DNA of 64,000 nt from Staphylococcus xylosus NJ (GCF_000338275.1 NZ_ANMR01000002.1:30634-94633); one strand, 5' to 3'; positions 20,807 through 35,844 are shown, counted from the first letter of the stretch. The notes: generated by a model not told the origin, from the sequence alone. Numbers and translations: made by a program.

Positions 20807-21629
20807 AACTATTTTAAGCAATGCTAAAGAAAAGTGCGTCGACAGAAATATTGAGACGGCTCGAGCTGAATGGTTGATGCTTGATTTGTTTGGTTGGTCC
20901 AAGGCACATTATCTAATGCACATGAATGATGAAATATCAGTGTCACATTTAAAAATATTTGATGAAGCAGAGCGTAGAATGCTAAATGGGGAACCGATAC
21001 AGTACATTACGGGTAAACAAACTTTTTATGGCGAGATTTTTAATGTGAATAAAAATTGTTTGATCCCTAGGCCTGAAACAGAAGAAGTTATGTTACATTT
21101 CTATCATCAACTTGAAAAAGGCGATACTGTAGTAGATGTAGGTACAGGAAGTGGTAATATTCCAATTGTACTAAAAAAATTAGATAGCACGCTCAATGTG
21201 TATGCAACTGATTTATATCAAAATGCATTAACAGTAGCTGAAGCAAATGCTGAACATCATCAAGTTGAAGTTAAGTTCTTACATGGAGACGGTTTAACAC
21301 CACTTATAGAACAAGGCGTAAAAGTAAACGGATTAATCTCTAACCCACCGTACATTGATAATGATGAAGCGGAAATGATGGAAGATACAGTGCTGAAATA
21401 TGAACCACACTCTGCGCTATTTGCAGCAGACAATGGTTACAAAGTTTATGATACAATTTTAGATAGCTTACCAGAAGTCTTACTACCGAATGCCAAAGTA
21501 GTATTTGAAATAGGGTTTGCACAAGGTCCTAAATTAAAAGAAAAGATTATCGCAAAATATCCAACATTAGATGTTCAAATTATAAAAGACATTAATAATA
21601 ACGATCGTATAATTGCTTTCGTATGGTAA
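20793..21629 (+). CDS. prmC: Release factor glutamine methyltransferase
   Basis: Methylates the GGQ glutamine of release factors 1 and 2 using S-adenosylmethionine, raising release efficiency. The 278 residues have the PrmC N-terminal helical domain with [20 protein letters not shown]. The Rossmann methyltransferase core has [15 protein letters not shown] (SAM site) and the catalytic ISNPPYI motif, typical of N-methylation of an amide. The ATG lies inside the end of prfA (14-bp overlap), so translation is coupled. A terminator follows at once. Confidence 0.96.
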   Translation: MVNYKTILSNAKEKCVDRNIETARAEWLMLDLFGWSKAHYLMHMNDEISVSHLKIFDEAERRMLNGEPIQYITGKQTFYGEIFNVNKNCLIPRPETEEVMLHFYHQLEKGDTVVDVGTGSGNIPIVLKKLDSTLNVYATDLYQNALTVAEANAEHHQVEVKFLHGDGLTPLIEQGVKVNGLISNPPYIDNDEAEMMEDTVLKYEPHSALFAADNGYKVYDTILDSLPEVLLPNAKVVFEIGFAQGPKLKEKIIAKYPTLDVQIIKDINNNDRIIAFVW

Positions 21630-21678
21630 AAAAGTTATGCACTGAACATGGACAATCATGAGAGTGCATAACTTTTTA
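21630..21678 (+). terminator. prmC terminator
   Basis: Stem AAAGTTATGCACT/AGTGCATAACTTT around an internal loop, then a T-run. It separates the tdk-prfA-prmC block from the next genes, though read-through is possible since all point the same way. Confidence 0.85.
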
Positions 21679-21720
21679 TTTTGATTTAAAATGAATAATA
21701 AGATGAAAGGATGTGCCTTA

Positions 21721-22764
21721 ATGAAAACGCGTATATGGGATTTACGTCAATATGAATATAATTTGACTGCTTATGATGGGATTGAAGATATAAAATCAAT
21801 TTTTGAAAAGGGTGGATTAATCGCAATTCCAACTGAAACAGTTTATGGATTAGGTGGAGACGCACGTAATAATCAAGCGATTGAAAAAATTTATGAAGCT
21901 AAAGGTAGACCTTCTGATAACCCTTTAATTGTTCATATACATGAACTTAATCAATTAAAGTCATTTACTGCTGACTTAGAACCAGAAGTTGAGCTATTAA
22001 TGAATACGTTTTGGCCCGGACCTATATCCTTTATTTTACCGTTAAGAAAAGGGTACTTATGTAATCGTGTAAGTGGTGGGCTAAATTCTATTGCTGTGCG
22101 AATGCCTAGTCATCCTATAGGCAGAGAGTTACTTCAATTAATTGATATTCCTATTGCTGCGCCTAGTGCAAATTTAAGTGGTAGACCTTCGCCAACGACC
22201 TTTGATCATGTATATCATGATTTAGATGGTCGTATAGATGGGATTGTTAATGGTGACCAAAGTGAAGAGGGCCTAGAAAGTACAGTGTTAGACTGTACAC
22301 AATATCCTTTTAGAATAGCAAGACCTGGATCAATTACAAAATCAATGATTGAAAAAGTATTACCTAACAGTATTGCCGCAGATGTATCGTTGAATACTGA
22401 CAAGCCGATTGCTCCAGGTATGAAATATAAACATTATTCACCAGACACACCTATAAAAATATTAGAAAATTTTCATAAGAAACCTTCATCAGCTAAGAAT
22501 TGGAGTAAGGTTGCCTTTATTGTCCCACAAAGTCATCGAGAAATAGTTCCAAATCAAGCAAAATTTATACCATTATGTAAAGATGGTAATGATATTAAAG
22601 GCGCCAACCATAACCTTTATCATATATTACATCGATTAGATCAAGATCGTGAAATAGAGCGTGCTTATATCTTTGGCTTTACCTTGAACGATGATACTAC
22701 TGCAATTATGAATAGAATGATGAAAGCAGCTAACCAAACTGTTATAAAAGGAGACGAATTATGA
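21721..22764 (+). CDS. sua5: Threonylcarbamoyl-AMP synthase (Sua5 type)
   Basis: Makes threonylcarbamoyl-AMP from threonine, bicarbonate and ATP for the t6A modification at position 37 of ANN-decoding tRNAs. The 347 residues comprise the YrdC/TsaC domain ([59 protein letters not shown]) and a C-terminal Sua5 extension (about residues 215-347) after a [10 protein letters not shown] linker. It is therefore the long form, also called YwlC. AAAGGATG 9 nt upstream favours the ATG at 21721 over two earlier in-frame ATGs. It overlaps the next gene by 4 bp (ATGA). Confidence 0.94.
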   Translation: MKTRIWDLRQYEYNLTAYDGIEDIKSIFEKGGLIAIPTETVYGLGGDARNNQAIEKIYEAKGRPSDNPLIVHIHELNQLKSFTADLEPEVELLMNTFWPGPISFILPLRKGYLCNRVSGGLNSIAVRMPSHPIGRELLQLIDIPIAAPSANLSGRPSPTTFDHVYHDLDGRIDGIVNGDQSEEGLESTVLDCTQYPFRIARPGSITKSMIEKVLPNSIAADVSLNTDKPIAPGMKYKHYSPDTPIKILENFHKKPSSAKNWSKVAFIVPQSHREIVPNQAKFIPLCKDGNDIKGANHNLYHILHRLDQDREIERAYIFGFTLNDDTTAIMNRMMKAANQTVIKGDEL

Positions 22765-23177
22765 AAATCGTTTTTGTATGTACAGGGAATACATGTAGAA
22801 GTCCTTTAGCAGAAAGTATAGCGAAAGCAAAATTACCTAACCATACTATAGTATCAAGAGGTATTTATGCTATGGATGGTCAACCTATCTCTAAATATTC
22901 ATTAAATATAATAGAAGAAAAAGGATTGCCAGTACCAAAACATGCGATGTCGTTTACACATAAAGATTTAAATGCAGATTTGATTTTGACCATGAGCCGT
23001 TCGCATAAGTTAGCTATTCAACAAATGGGTCATGATGCAGCACATGTTTTTACCTTGAACGAATATGTTGGAGTGCATGGAGAAGTCTCAGACCCATTTG
23101 GCGGTAATAAAGCTGACTACATTAAAATATTTAATGAATTAAATATACTGATAGATAGTTTAAAAAATAAAATATAA
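22761..23177 (+). CDS. ptpB: Low-molecular-weight phosphatase, likely protein-arginine phosphatase
   Basis: A 138-residue phosphatase of the low-molecular-weight tyrosine phosphatase fold. The P-loop is [10 protein letters not shown] with nucleophile Cys7 and Arg13, and the general acid is Asp in VSDPFGG. Position 11 of the loop is Thr. In Bacillus YwlE and S. aureus PtpB this Thr marks enzymes that remove phosphate from phosphoarginine, the product of McsB, rather than phosphotyrosine, where the residue is usually Ile. I infer a protein-arginine phosphatase. The start overlaps the sua5 stop by 4 bp, so the two are coupled; the same order is found in Bacillus (ywlC-ywlE). Confidence 0.92.
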   Translation: MKIVFVCTGNTCRSPLAESIAKAKLPNHTIVSRGIYAMDGQPISKYSLNIIEEKGLPVPKHAMSFTHKDLNADLILTMSRSHKLAIQQMGHDAAHVFTLNEYVGVHGEVSDPFGGNKADYIKIFNELNILIDSLKNKI

Positions 23178-23329
23178 AAAAATTAAATTTGTGAAATGAG
23201 TATGAGAGCGTTCGTAAATACGTTATAATGATAACGTGTAGCAAATTTGCTGTCAGTCAATTTTGTATGTTGTTAAAGCACCTTGGTATTTACATACTTT
23301 TATTCAACTTAATTAAAAGGGGTGGAAGA

Positions 23330-23854
23330 ATGGAAGACTTAAAGTTACTGTTAAACGAGTTAAAAGCACAATCATTTTTTAAAGCTGGTGAGTTGTGCCT
23401 CATTGGTTGTTCTACATCTGAAGTAATTGGTGAACGTATCGGTAGCGTTGGATCAATGGAAATTGCTCAAGAAATATTTGGGGCATTAAAAGAAATTGAA
23501 AACGAAACAGGCGTTTCGTTTGTATTTCAAGGTTGTGAACATATTAATCGTGCAGTGACCATTGAGAAATCAAACTTTAACCCCCTTACAATGGAAGAAG
23601 TTACAGTTGTACCAGATGTTCACGCTGGTGGAAGCTTAGCAACTTATGCGTATCAACATATGGTTGATCCAATGGTTGTTGAGCATATTTCTGTACCTAA
23701 AGGTATTGATATCGGACAGACTTTAATTGGAATGCATATCAAACATGTGGCTATTCCAGAGCGTACGAGTGTCAAGCAAATTGGTGAAGCAATTGTTACA
23801 ATCGCTTCTTCAAGACCAAAAAAAATTGGTGGCGAAAGAGCAAAATACAACTAA
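23330..23854 (+). CDS. UPF0340 / TIGR01440 family protein (YwlG)
   Basis: A conserved 174-residue soluble protein of unknown function, recognisable as the YwlG family. Notable conserved stretches are [17 protein letters not shown] near the N terminus, [14 protein letters not shown] in the middle, [16 protein letters not shown] and the C-terminal [15 protein letters not shown]. The ATG at 23330 has GGGGTGG about 5-6 nt upstream. It stands between ptpB and glyA, and this sua5-ywlE-ywlG-glyA-upp order is also that of Bacillus subtilis. The link is old but functionally unexplained. Confidence 0.88.
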   Translation: MEDLKLLLNELKAQSFFKAGELCLIGCSTSEVIGERIGSVGSMEIAQEIFGALKEIENETGVSFVFQGCEHINRAVTIEKSNFNPLTMEEVTVVPDVHAGGSLATYAYQHMVDPMVVEHISVPKGIDIGQTLIGMHIKHVAIPERTSVKQIGEAIVTIASSRPKKIGGERAKYN

Positions 23855-23877
23855 TACAGAAACGAGGGAATTACCAA

Positions 23878-25116
23878 ATGTCATTTATTCAAGAGCAAGA
23901 TAAGGAAATATATGAAGTGATTCAAAATGAATTTAACCGTCAAAACAACAATATCGAGCTGATTGCTTCAGAAAACTTCGTATCAGAAGCGGTTATGGAA
24001 GCGCAAGGTTCAGTATTAACTAACAAATATGCTGAAGGCTACCCAAACAGAAGATACTATGGTGGTTGTGAATTTGTGGATGTTTCAGAAGCTTTAGCGA
24101 TTGATCGTGCCAAAAAATTATTTGGTGCAGAACATGTTAACGTACAACCACACTCAGGTTCTCAAGCAAATATGGCTGTTTATCTCGTAGCATTAGAACA
24201 CGGTGATACTGTATTAGGTATGAATTTAAGTCATGGTGGGCACTTAACACATGGCGCGCCTGTTAACTTTAGTGGCCAATTTTATAACTTTGTTGAATAC
24301 GGCGTAGACGAAGAAAATGAACAAATTGACTATGATGAAGTATTAAAAGTAGCCAAAGAACATCAACCTAAATTAATCGTTGCAGGTGCTTCTGCGTATT
24401 CAAGAACAATTGATTTTAAACGCTTTAAAGAAATTGCAGACGAAGTAGGCGCAAAATTAATGGTAGATATGGCTCATATTGCAGGTTTAGTAGCAGTTGG
24501 TTTACATCCAAATCCTGTAGAACATGCTGATTTTGTAACTACTACAACTCATAAAACATTACGCGGACCTCGTGGTGGAATGATTTTATGTAAAGAAGAA
24601 TATAAAAAGCAAATCGATAAAACAATCTTCCCAGGTATCCAAGGTGGTCCATTAGAACACGTTATCGCTGCTAAAGCTGTGGCATTTGGGGAAGCATTGC
24701 AAGACGACTTTAAGGTATATCAACAACAAGTAATTAACAATGCTAAAACTTTAGCAAATACATTGACTGACGAAGGATTTAGAGTTGTCTCAGGTGGTAC
24801 TGATAATCATCTTGTTTCTGTAGATGTCAAAGGTTCAGTAGGCATAACTGGTAAAGTTGCTGAAGAAACATTAGATGCTATAGGTATTACATGTAATAAA
24901 AATACAATTCCATTTGATCAAGAAAAGCCATTCGTGACAAGCGGAGTTCGTTTAGGTACACCAGCAGCAACAACACGTGGATTTGATGAAGCTGCTTTTG
25001 AAGAAGTTGCAAAAATCATTAGCTTAGTTTTAAAAGATCCAGAAAATGAAAAAGTGTTAGAAGAAGGAAAAGAAAGAGTTAAAGCTTTAACTACTAAACA
25101 TCCTTTATATAACTAA
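23878..25116 (+). CDS. glyA: Serine hydroxymethyltransferase
   Basis: A PLP enzyme interconverting serine plus tetrahydrofolate with glycine plus methylene-tetrahydrofolate, the main source of one-carbon units for purine and thymidylate synthesis. The 412 residues show [18 protein letters not shown] (substrate and folate region), [17 protein letters not shown] PLP loop, DMAHIAGL and the [16 protein letters not shown] segment with the PLP-binding Lys. The [12 protein letters not shown] motif binds the carboxylate. Codon use is strongly biased. It starts 24 nt after the UPF0340 gene, with ACGAGGG upstream, and leads into upp. Confidence 0.97.
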   Translation: MSFIQEQDKEIYEVIQNEFNRQNNNIELIASENFVSEAVMEAQGSVLTNKYAEGYPNRRYYGGCEFVDVSEALAIDRAKKLFGAEHVNVQPHSGSQANMAVYLVALEHGDTVLGMNLSHGGHLTHGAPVNFSGQFYNFVEYGVDEENEQIDYDEVLKVAKEHQPKLIVAGASAYSRTIDFKRFKEIADEVGAKLMVDMAHIAGLVAVGLHPNPVEHADFVTTTTHKTLRGPRGGMILCKEEYKKQIDKTIFPGIQGGPLEHVIAAKAVAFGEALQDDFKVYQQQVINNAKTLANTLTDEGFRVVSGGTDNHLVSVDVKGSVGITGKVAEETLDAIGITCNKNTIPFDQEKPFVTSGVRLGTPAATTRGFDEAAFEEVAKIISLVLKDPENEKVLEEGKERVKALTTKHPLYN

Positions 25117-25134
25117 AATTGGAGGAAATAAATT

Positions 25135-25764
25135 ATGGGCAAAGTACATGTTTTTGACCACCCACTTATTCAACACAAATTAAGTTACATTCGAGACGTA
25201 CATACTGGGACTAAAGAATTTAGAGAATTAGTAGATGAAGTTGGTATGTTAATGGCATACGAAGTAACAAGAGATTTAGAATTACAAGATGTAGAAATAG
25301 AGACACCTGTTACTAAAATGATAGCTAAACGCTTAACAGGTAAAAAATTAGCTTTCGTACCAATTTTAAGAGCTGGTTTAGGTATGACACAAGGCATATT
25401 GAACTTAGTACCAGCAGCTAGAATTGGACATGTGGGACTATATAGAGATCCTGAAACACTTGAAGCTGTAGAATACTTTGTAAAATTACCGCAAGACATC
25501 GAAGAGAGAGAAATTGTAGTTGTTGATCCTATGTTGGCAACTGGAGCATCAGCTATAGAAGCAATTAACTCACTTAAAAAACGTGGAGCTAAAAATATCC
25601 GTTTTATGTGCTTAATTGCAGCGCCTGAAGGTGTAGAAAAACTACAAGAAGCTCACGAAGACGTAGACATTTTCATCGCAGCATTAGACGAGAAATTAGA
25701 TGAACATGCTTATATTACACCAGGCTTAGGTGATGCAGGAGACCGTTTATTCGGTACAAAATAG
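25135..25764 (+). CDS. upp: Uracil phosphoribosyltransferase
   Basis: Salvages uracil with PRPP to UMP. The 209 residues carry the PRPP-binding loop [16 protein letters not shown], the uracil-binding C-terminal [15 protein letters not shown] and the [13 protein letters not shown] strand, all typical. TTGGAGGAAA lies 7 nt before the ATG. It lies 18 nt after glyA, so it is on the same message, and precedes mnaA by 22 nt. Confidence 0.97.
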   Translation: MGKVHVFDHPLIQHKLSYIRDVHTGTKEFRELVDEVGMLMAYEVTRDLELQDVEIETPVTKMIAKRLTGKKLAFVPILRAGLGMTQGILNLVPAARIGHVGLYRDPETLEAVEYFVKLPQDIEEREIVVVDPMLATGASAIEAINSLKKRGAKNIRFMCLIAAPEGVEKLQEAHEDVDIFIAALDEKLDEHAYITPGLGDAGDRLFGTK

Positions 25765-25786
25765 TTTCGCCTAGGAGTGGAATAAA

Positions 25787-26917
25787 ATGAAAAAAATAAT
25801 GACTGTATTTGGGACACGTCCTGAAGCAGTAAAAATGGCCCCTCTTGTACAAGCATTGAAAAAAGATGATGAACTAGAGCCGATTGTTGTAGTTTCGGCT
25901 CAACATAGGGAAATGCTTGATTCAGTGTTGGAAAGTTTTCATATCACGCCAGATTATGATTTGAATATTATGAAACAAGGGCAATCTTTATCAGAAATTA
26001 CATCGCGTATTTTACAACGGTTAGAGCATGTCATTCAAGAAGTGAAACCAGATATGATACTGGTTCATGGCGATACTATGACGACTTTTGCTGGGAGTTT
26101 AGCTGCTTTATACAATCAAGTACCTATTGGGCATGTTGAAGCTGGCTTACGTACATGGGATAAATATGCGCCATTTCCTGAAGAAATGAATCGACAAATG
26201 GTAGGAGTAATGGCAGATTTGAATTTTGCTCCTACTAATAATGCTGCAAATAATCTTATTGCAGAAAACAAACCGTTGGATTCTATAGTAGTAACTGGTA
26301 ATACAGCAATTGATGCGATGAAGACAACGATTCACGAAAATTATCAATCTGATATTATTTCGAAACATAAAGATAAACGTATCATCCTATTGACTGCGCA
26401 TAGACGTGAGAATATTGGTGAACCAATGTCACATATTTTTAAAGCGGTAAGAGATATTGTGGATACTTATGAAGATGTTGTTGTTGTTTATCCTATGCAT
26501 AAGAATCCTCAAGTACGAGAAATTGCTGATATTTATTTATCTGGACATAATCGTATAGAATTAGTCGAACCGTTGGAAGTGGTTGATTTCCATAATTTCG
26601 CCCACCAATCGTATTTGATATTGACTGATTCTGGAGGAGTACAAGAAGAAGCGCCATCATTAGGCAAACCTGTGTTAGTTTTAAGAGATACAACTGAAAG
26701 GCCAGAAGGTGTAGAAGCTGGCACACTTAAAATAGTAGGTACAAATGAACAAACAGTATTTGAGGCTACAAAACAATTACTTGAAAATCAACAAGTGTAT
26801 GAAACAATGAGTAGTGCCCGCAACCCTTATGGTGATGGTAATGCATCATTACGAATATGTGAGAATATTAAATATTATTTTCATATAATTTCTGAAAAGC
26901 CAGAATCATTCAAATAA
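25787..26917 (+). CDS. mnaA: UDP-N-acetylglucosamine 2-epimerase
   Basis: Converts UDP-GlcNAc to UDP-ManNAc, the donor for the ManNAc residue in the wall teichoic acid linkage unit and for some capsules. The 376 residues have the GT-B-like fold with KIMTVFGTRPEAVKMAPLV at the N terminus. GHVEAGLRTWDKYAPFPEEMNRQ is the allosteric/active-site segment, followed by LLTAHRRENIGEP and LTDSGGVQEEAPSLGKPVLVLRDTTERPE. It is the last gene before the atp promoter; its position between upp and atpI is conserved in staphylococci. Confidence 0.95.
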   Translation: MKKIMTVFGTRPEAVKMAPLVQALKKDDELEPIVVVSAQHREMLDSVLESFHITPDYDLNIMKQGQSLSEITSRILQRLEHVIQEVKPDMILVHGDTMTTFAGSLAALYNQVPIGHVEAGLRTWDKYAPFPEEMNRQMVGVMADLNFAPTNNAANNLIAENKPLDSIVVTGNTAIDAMKTTIHENYQSDIISKHKDKRIILLTAHRRENIGEPMSHIFKAVRDIVDTYEDVVVVYPMHKNPQVREIADIYLSGHNRIELVEPLEVVDFHNFAHQSYLILTDSGGVQEEAPSLGKPVLVLRDTTERPEGVEAGTLKIVGTNEQTVFEATKQLLENQQVYETMSSARNPYGDGNASLRICENIKYYFHIISEKPESFK

Positions 26918-26983
26918 TAAAAGGTGTTAATGTGTCATTTTTGTGACAATCATGTAAAAAATAAAACTACATTTTGAATAGAA

Positions 26984-27012
26984 TTGACACGTTAACTACC
27001 CTATATTATTAT
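26984..27012 (+). promoter_or_regulatory. Promoter of the ATP synthase operon
   Basis: Perfect TTGACA at 26984-26989, a 17-nt spacer and TATTAT at 27007-27012, about 60 nt before the atpI start. A small TGTCA/TGACA inverted repeat just upstream could be a weak terminator of mnaA. Confidence 0.75.
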
Positions 27013-27074
27013 TAAAATTGTATGATTGAAATGGTTTTCATAATTGAACGAAAAAGACGAAGTGAGGCACAGTC

Positions 27075-27425
27075 ATGAAACGTTTCAACATCTTTTTTAA
27101 TAGGTACGTTAAATACTATTTTTATGGTATAATTGTGTTATTAATTGTGTTTATTTTCACATACTCACCATTTGTTTTGGGACTTATAATAGGTACGCTC
27201 GGATCACTTATTAACACCTTTACTTTCGAATATTATTTAGAGAAAGCAAAAGAGAAAGACAATATACATATATCAACGGGCAACGTTTGGAGATATTTAA
27301 TAGTGATACTTTCGTGTTGTATTTGGTATTTTTATAAGGAGCAAATTAGTATTATTGGTGTAGTCATTGGTTTAATGATTTCGTATGTTTTGATTGTTTT
27401 CAAACCATTTATACACAAGAAATAA
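27075..27425 (+). CDS. atpI: ATP synthase protein I
   Basis: A 116-residue membrane protein thought to help assemble the c-ring; it is not part of the finished enzyme. Four hydrophobic segments are visible at about residues 13-29, 30-48, 68-84 and 89-108, separated by a short charged loop (EKAKEKDNIH). It opens the atp operon, as in most Firmicutes. Divergence in this gene is normal, so family assignment rests on position plus topology. GAAGTGAGG precedes the ATG. Confidence 0.88.
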   Translation: MKRFNIFFNRYVKYYFYGIIVLLIVFIFTYSPFVLGLIIGTLGSLINTFTFEYYLEKAKEKDNIHISTGNVWRYLIVILSCCIWYFYKEQISIIGVVIGLMISYVLIVFKPFIHKK

Positions 27426-27447
27426 ATTTAATATATGAAAGAGGTGA

Positions 27448-28176
<729 letters not shown>

Positions 28177-28212
28177 ATAAAATTAAAAGAAAAAATTAGG
28201 AGGATTTTATAA

Positions 28213-28419
<207 letters not shown>

Positions 28420-28435
28420 TTCAAACAGCTATTCA

Positions 28436-28459
28436 GGCGAAGTCACTGTGACTTTCGCC
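28436..28459 (+). repeat. Intercistronic hairpin between atpE and atpF
   Basis: GGCGAA-GTCAC and GTGAC-TTTCGCC form a near-perfect stem with almost no loop, followed by GTTCGTTTTT. It could be a partial terminator or a 3' mRNA stabiliser that raises subunit c output relative to downstream genes. Confidence 0.7.
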
Positions 28460-28516
28460 GTTCGTTTTTATAAATATGTCTTATGATGATAATGAATGAA
28501 AGGAGTGTCTATGTAA

Positions 28517-29044
28517 GTGACTGCTACGACAAATATGTTCGTACTTGGTGCAGCTGGAGCAAGCGGTGTGCAATGGGGAACTATTATAGTTACCTGTATA
28601 ACTTTCGGTATCTTATTACTATTATTGAAAAAATTTGCATGGGGTCCATTAAAAGAAGTAATGGATAAACGTGAACGTGATATTAATAAAGATATTGATG
28701 ATGCTGAACAAGCTAAGCTAAATGCACAAAAGTTAGAAGAACAAAATAAACAAACACTAAAAGAAACGCAAGATGAGGTTCAAAGGATTTTAGAAGACTC
28801 TAAAATTCAAGCACGTAAACAACATGAAGAAATTATACATGAAGCGAATATCAGAGCAAATGGTATGATTGAAACAGCACAAAATGAAATTAATAGTGAG
28901 AAAGAACGTGCAATTGCAGATATCAATAATCAAGTTTCTGAGCTTTCAGTATTAATCGCATCGAAAGTACTTCAAAAAGAAATTTCAGAAAAAGACCAAA
29001 AAGCATTAGTTGAAAAGTACATTAAAGAGGCAGGCGATAAGTAA
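28517..29044 (+). CDS. atpF: ATP synthase F0 subunit b
   Basis: The peripheral stalk, linking the membrane sector to F1. The 175 residues have one membrane helix (about residues 21-42), then a long charged coiled coil ([25 protein letters not shown] onward) that docks on delta. It starts at GTG 28517, with AAAGGAGTG 9-10 nt upstream; the nearby ATG is followed at once by a stop. It ends overlapping atpH by one base. Confidence 0.94.
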   Translation: MTATTNMFVLGAAGASGVQWGTIIVTCITFGILLLLLKKFAWGPLKEVMDKRERDINKDIDDAEQAKLNAQKLEEQNKQTLKETQDEVQRILEDSKIQARKQHEEIIHEANIRANGMIETAQNEINSEKERAIADINNQVSELSVLIASKVLQKEISEKDQKALVEKYIKEAGDK

Positions 29045-29583
29045 TGGCTAAAATAGCAAAAAAATATGCCAAGGCATTATTTGATACTGCTAAAGATGCA
29101 GAGATCCTTGACGCAATGTATGAAGAATTTTCAACTATTGATAAAGCAGTTCATTCTGAAATAAAGAAGTTACATGAATTGGATAGAGATCCACAAAAAG
29201 ATGTTGACCAACGTTACCGTTTTGTGAATATTGTTTTTGGCCATGCCAACCAGTATATGCAAAATATGTTGATGATATTAGCTAGTAATCGTCATCTTGG
29301 ATATATTCATGAAATATACACAGAATTTGAAACTTTATACAATGAACTTCACAATCAAGATTATGCTGTTATCGAATCAGTATATGAACTCTCTGAAGAA
29401 GAAGTATCACGTATAGAAGAAATTATAAAAGCTCGTACAAAACTTTCTAAAACAATGATTACTAATAAAATTAATCCAGAACTTATCGGTGGTATCAGAG
29501 TAAAAGTAGGTACTAAAGTTATGGACGCAAGTTTGAAAAATGATCTTGCACAATTAGAAAAACAATTTACTAGAGTGAAATAA
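29044..29583 (+). CDS. atpH: ATP synthase F1 subunit delta
   Basis: Connects the alpha3beta3 head to the b stalk. The 179 residues begin [19 protein letters not shown], the conserved helix of the OSCP/delta family. The C-terminal part contains the typical signature IGGIRVKVGTKVMDASLKNDL. The ATG at 29044 shares a base with the atpF stop, so the two are translationally coupled. It ends 20 nt before atpA. Confidence 0.95.
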   Translation: MAKIAKKYAKALFDTAKDAEILDAMYEEFSTIDKAVHSEIKKLHELDRDPQKDVDQRYRFVNIVFGHANQYMQNMLMILASNRHLGYIHEIYTEFETLYNELHNQDYAVIESVYELSEEEVSRIEEIIKARTKLSKTMITNKINPELIGGIRVKVGTKVMDASLKNDLAQLEKQFTRVK

Positions 29584-29603
29584 AAATAAAAGGAGTGACA
29601 TAG

Positions 29604-31115
<1,512 letters not shown>

Positions 31116-31117
31116 TA

Positions 31118-33459
<2,342 letters not shown>

Positions 33460-33478
33460 AAATTAGGAGGTATGGATA

Positions 33479-33883
33479 ATGAACACATTAAGCCTAAATA
33501 TTGTCACTCCTAATGGTTCTGTTTACGACCGAGAAGATGTTAATCTTGCAGTGTTACAAACTACTGCAGGTGAGATTGGTGTCATGTATGGACATATTCC
33601 AACTGTTGCAGCACTTGAAATTGGCTATGTCAAAATAAATTTTGACGGTGGTTCAGAATATATTGCAGTGAGTGAAGGTTTTGTTGAGGTAAGACAAGAT
33701 AAATTATCAATTATTGTACAAACTGCAGAACCTGCGAAAGAAATAGATGTTGCTAGAGCAGAATTAGCAAAATCTAGAGCAGAATCTCATTTGAATAATG
33801 AAGAAGATAGTAGCGATATTAATAGAGCTAAACGTGCTTTAGATCGTGCGAATAACCGTATTCGTGTTGCTAATTTACAATAA
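33479..33883 (+). CDS. atpC: ATP synthase F1 subunit epsilon
   Basis: Sits on gamma and restrains ATP hydrolysis. The 134 residues have the N-terminal beta-sandwich (LNIVTPNGSVYDREDVNLAVLQTTAGEIGVMYGHIPTVA, GGSEYIAVSEGFVEV) and the C-terminal helical hairpin (DVARAELAKSRAESHL, INRAKRALDRANNRI). It closes the operon with a good terminator. Confidence 0.96.
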   Translation: MNTLSLNIVTPNGSVYDREDVNLAVLQTTAGEIGVMYGHIPTVAALEIGYVKINFDGGSEYIAVSEGFVEVRQDKLSIIVQTAEPAKEIDVARAELAKSRAESHLNNEEDSSDINRAKRALDRANNRIRVANLQ

Positions 33884-33918
33884 ATTATGCGTTAAAGTTT
33901 CTTAAGTAGAAATGTCTT

Positions 33919-33961
33919 AAAACTGTTGATAAAGTCACTGGCTTTATCGACAGTTTTTTTA
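33919..33961 (+). terminator. Terminator of the atp operon
   Basis: Stem AAAACTGTTGATAAAG against CTTTATCGACAGTTTT with a short loop, then a T-run. Confidence 0.9.
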
Positions 33962-34237
33962 TGTTGTTAGTGAAACGCTGTATTTTACTATACAAATAGT
34001 CATCACTATTTACTTTACAATCATTGATTGACAATATTATTTTTACATAATAGTTACAATGAGCTATGCGATTTATGAGTTATCTTTCTTCGGAAAGAAT
34101 ATGAATAATGCATTTGAAACGGGGAAAAGGTACCATATAAGCAGTGAGAATACCTTAAATAGTGCAGTTCTAAAAGTATCATTTCGTCCATTTTTCATGT
34201 AAAATAAATGGACAGTGTAAAGCGAGGAGCATGACTT
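33962..34237. other. Intergenic region upstream of the DUF1146 gene
   Basis: Holds a small TTTCTT/AAGAAA-type hairpin near 34083-34099. It also has a perfect 8-bp inverted repeat, GTCCATTT at 34186-34193 and AAATGGAC at 34206-34213, 25 nt before the DUF1146 start. No open frame with a ribosome site is visible. Confidence 0.5.
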
Positions 34238-34471
34238 ATGGAATATTTAGGACAATTTTCGATTGTACATCTCATCTTACATGTTATTTGTATTTGTATT
34301 GCTTATTGGGCACTAAACGCAGTAAGGTTAGAGCAGTTTTTTAAAAAAGGCTTCCCTATGCAAGTTCAAATTTGCATGATTTTCTTAGCGATTTTATTAG
34401 GTACTGCTGTAAGTAATTTTATTGTGGATTTACTACAATTTTCAACACAAATAAAATATTTGGCACAATAA
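34238..34471 (+). CDS. DUF1146 family small membrane protein
   Basis: A 77-residue protein with two clear membrane helices (about residues 8-28 and 42-64) and a short basic loop with KKGFPMQVQI. It matches the DUF1146/YwzB family, of unknown function. In staphylococci and bacilli it sits between the atp operon and murA, as here. GCGAGGAGC lies 8 nt before the ATG. The inverted repeat just upstream suggests a regulator or hairpin near its start. Confidence 0.85.
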   Translation: MEYLGQFSIVHLILHVICICIAYWALNAVRLEQFFKKGFPMQVQICMIFLAILLGTAVSNFIVDLLQFSTQIKYLAQ

Positions 34472-34578
34472 TTCAAATGCTTGTATATTTTTTTGAATTA
34501 TAGATATAATTAATAAGAAGTACTTAATGGTTAAAAATTTAAAACGAAATATATAAGTAGTTAAGTGGAGGATTTAAG

Positions 34579-35844
34579 ATGGATATGATAGAAATCAACG
34601 GTGGAAATAGATTAACTGGTGAAGTCAAAGTTTCAGGTGCAAAAAATGCTGTATTACCAGTATTAACTGCTTCACTATTAGCATCAAAAGGTGTTAGCAA
34701 ACTTATGAATGTGCCAGCATTAAGTGATGTAGAAACAATTAATAATGTTATTTCAACGTTAAACGCAGACGTTTCTTATAATAAAGAAGAAGAATCTGTT
34801 ACAGTCGATGCAACAAAGCAACTAAATGAAGAAGCACCATACGAATATGTGAGTAAAATGAGAGCAAGTATTCTTGTTATGGGTCCTTTATTGGCACGTT
34901 TAGGTCATGCAAAAGTTGCCTTACCAGGTGGGTGTGCGATTGGTTCTAGACCTATTGAACAACATATTAAAGGTTTCCAAGAATTAGGCGCAGATATTCA
35001 TATGGATGGCGGTTTTATTTATGCTAGTACTGAAAATGGTTTAAAAGGAACAACAATCCATTTAGATTTTCCAAGTGTAGGTGCTACACAAAATATAATC
35101 ATGGCAGCATCTTTAGCAGATGGTAAAACAGTATTAGAAAATGTTGCTCGTGAACCTGAAATCGTTGATCTAGCTAATTACATAAATGAAATGGGAGGAA
35201 ATGTTACTGGAGCAGGAACAGACACAATTATTATACACGGCGTAGATGAGTTACATGGTGTTGAACATGCGATTATTCCTGATAGAATTGAAGCCGGTAC
35301 ATTGTTAATTGCTGGTGCAATTACTCGTGGTGACGTTTTAGTTAATGGTGCGATTAAAGAGCATATGACTAGCTTAGTATATAAATTAGAGGAAATGGGT
35401 GTCAATTTAGATTATCAAGATGACGCGATTCGAGTGACAGTTGAAGATGAACTAAAACCAGTAGATATCAAAACATTACCTCATCCTGGTTTTCCTACTG
35501 ATATGCAATCTCAAATGATGGCTTTATTACTAACAGCCGAAGGCCATAAAGTGGTTACTGAAACAGTATTTGAAAATAGATTTATGCATGTAGGCGAATT
35601 TAAGCGCATGAATGCTAAAATCACAGTTGAAGGTAGAAGCGCTAAAATAGAAGGTAAAAGTCAGCTACAAGGAGCACAAGTCAAAGCAACAGATTTACGT
35701 GCCGCAGCTGCATTGATTTTAGCTGGTTTAGTAGCAGATGGCAAAACCCAAGTTACTGAATTAAAACATTTAGATAGAGGTTATGTTGATTTGCATGGTA
35801 AGTTAAACGCATTAGGTGCAGATATTAGACGTATAGACAATTAA
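34579..35844 (+). CDS. murA: UDP-GlcNAc 1-carboxyvinyltransferase, MurA
   Basis: The second copy of the first committed peptidoglycan enzyme in this window (see murZ at 13781) and, by position after the atp operon, the major MurA of staphylococci. The 421 residues keep the Lys-Asn pair (SGAKNAVLP), the fosfomycin-reactive Cys in [18 protein letters not shown] and [10 protein letters not shown]. The C-terminal [15 protein letters not shown] is also present. The start is the ATG at 34579, with GGAGG 8 nt upstream. It leads into fabZ about 57 nt later. Confidence 0.96.
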   Translation: MDMIEINGGNRLTGEVKVSGAKNAVLPVLTASLLASKGVSKLMNVPALSDVETINNVISTLNADVSYNKEEESVTVDATKQLNEEAPYEYVSKMRASILVMGPLLARLGHAKVALPGGCAIGSRPIEQHIKGFQELGADIHMDGGFIYASTENGLKGTTIHLDFPSVGATQNIIMAASLADGKTVLENVAREPEIVDLANYINEMGGNVTGAGTDTIIIHGVDELHGVEHAIIPDRIEAGTLLIAGAITRGDVLVNGAIKEHMTSLVYKLEEMGVNLDYQDDAIRVTVEDELKPVDIKTLPHPGFPTDMQSQMMALLLTAEGHKVVTETVFENRFMHVGEFKRMNAKITVEGRSAKIEGKSQLQGAQVKATDLRAAAALILAGLVADGKTQVTELKHLDRGYVDLHGKLNALGADIRRIDN

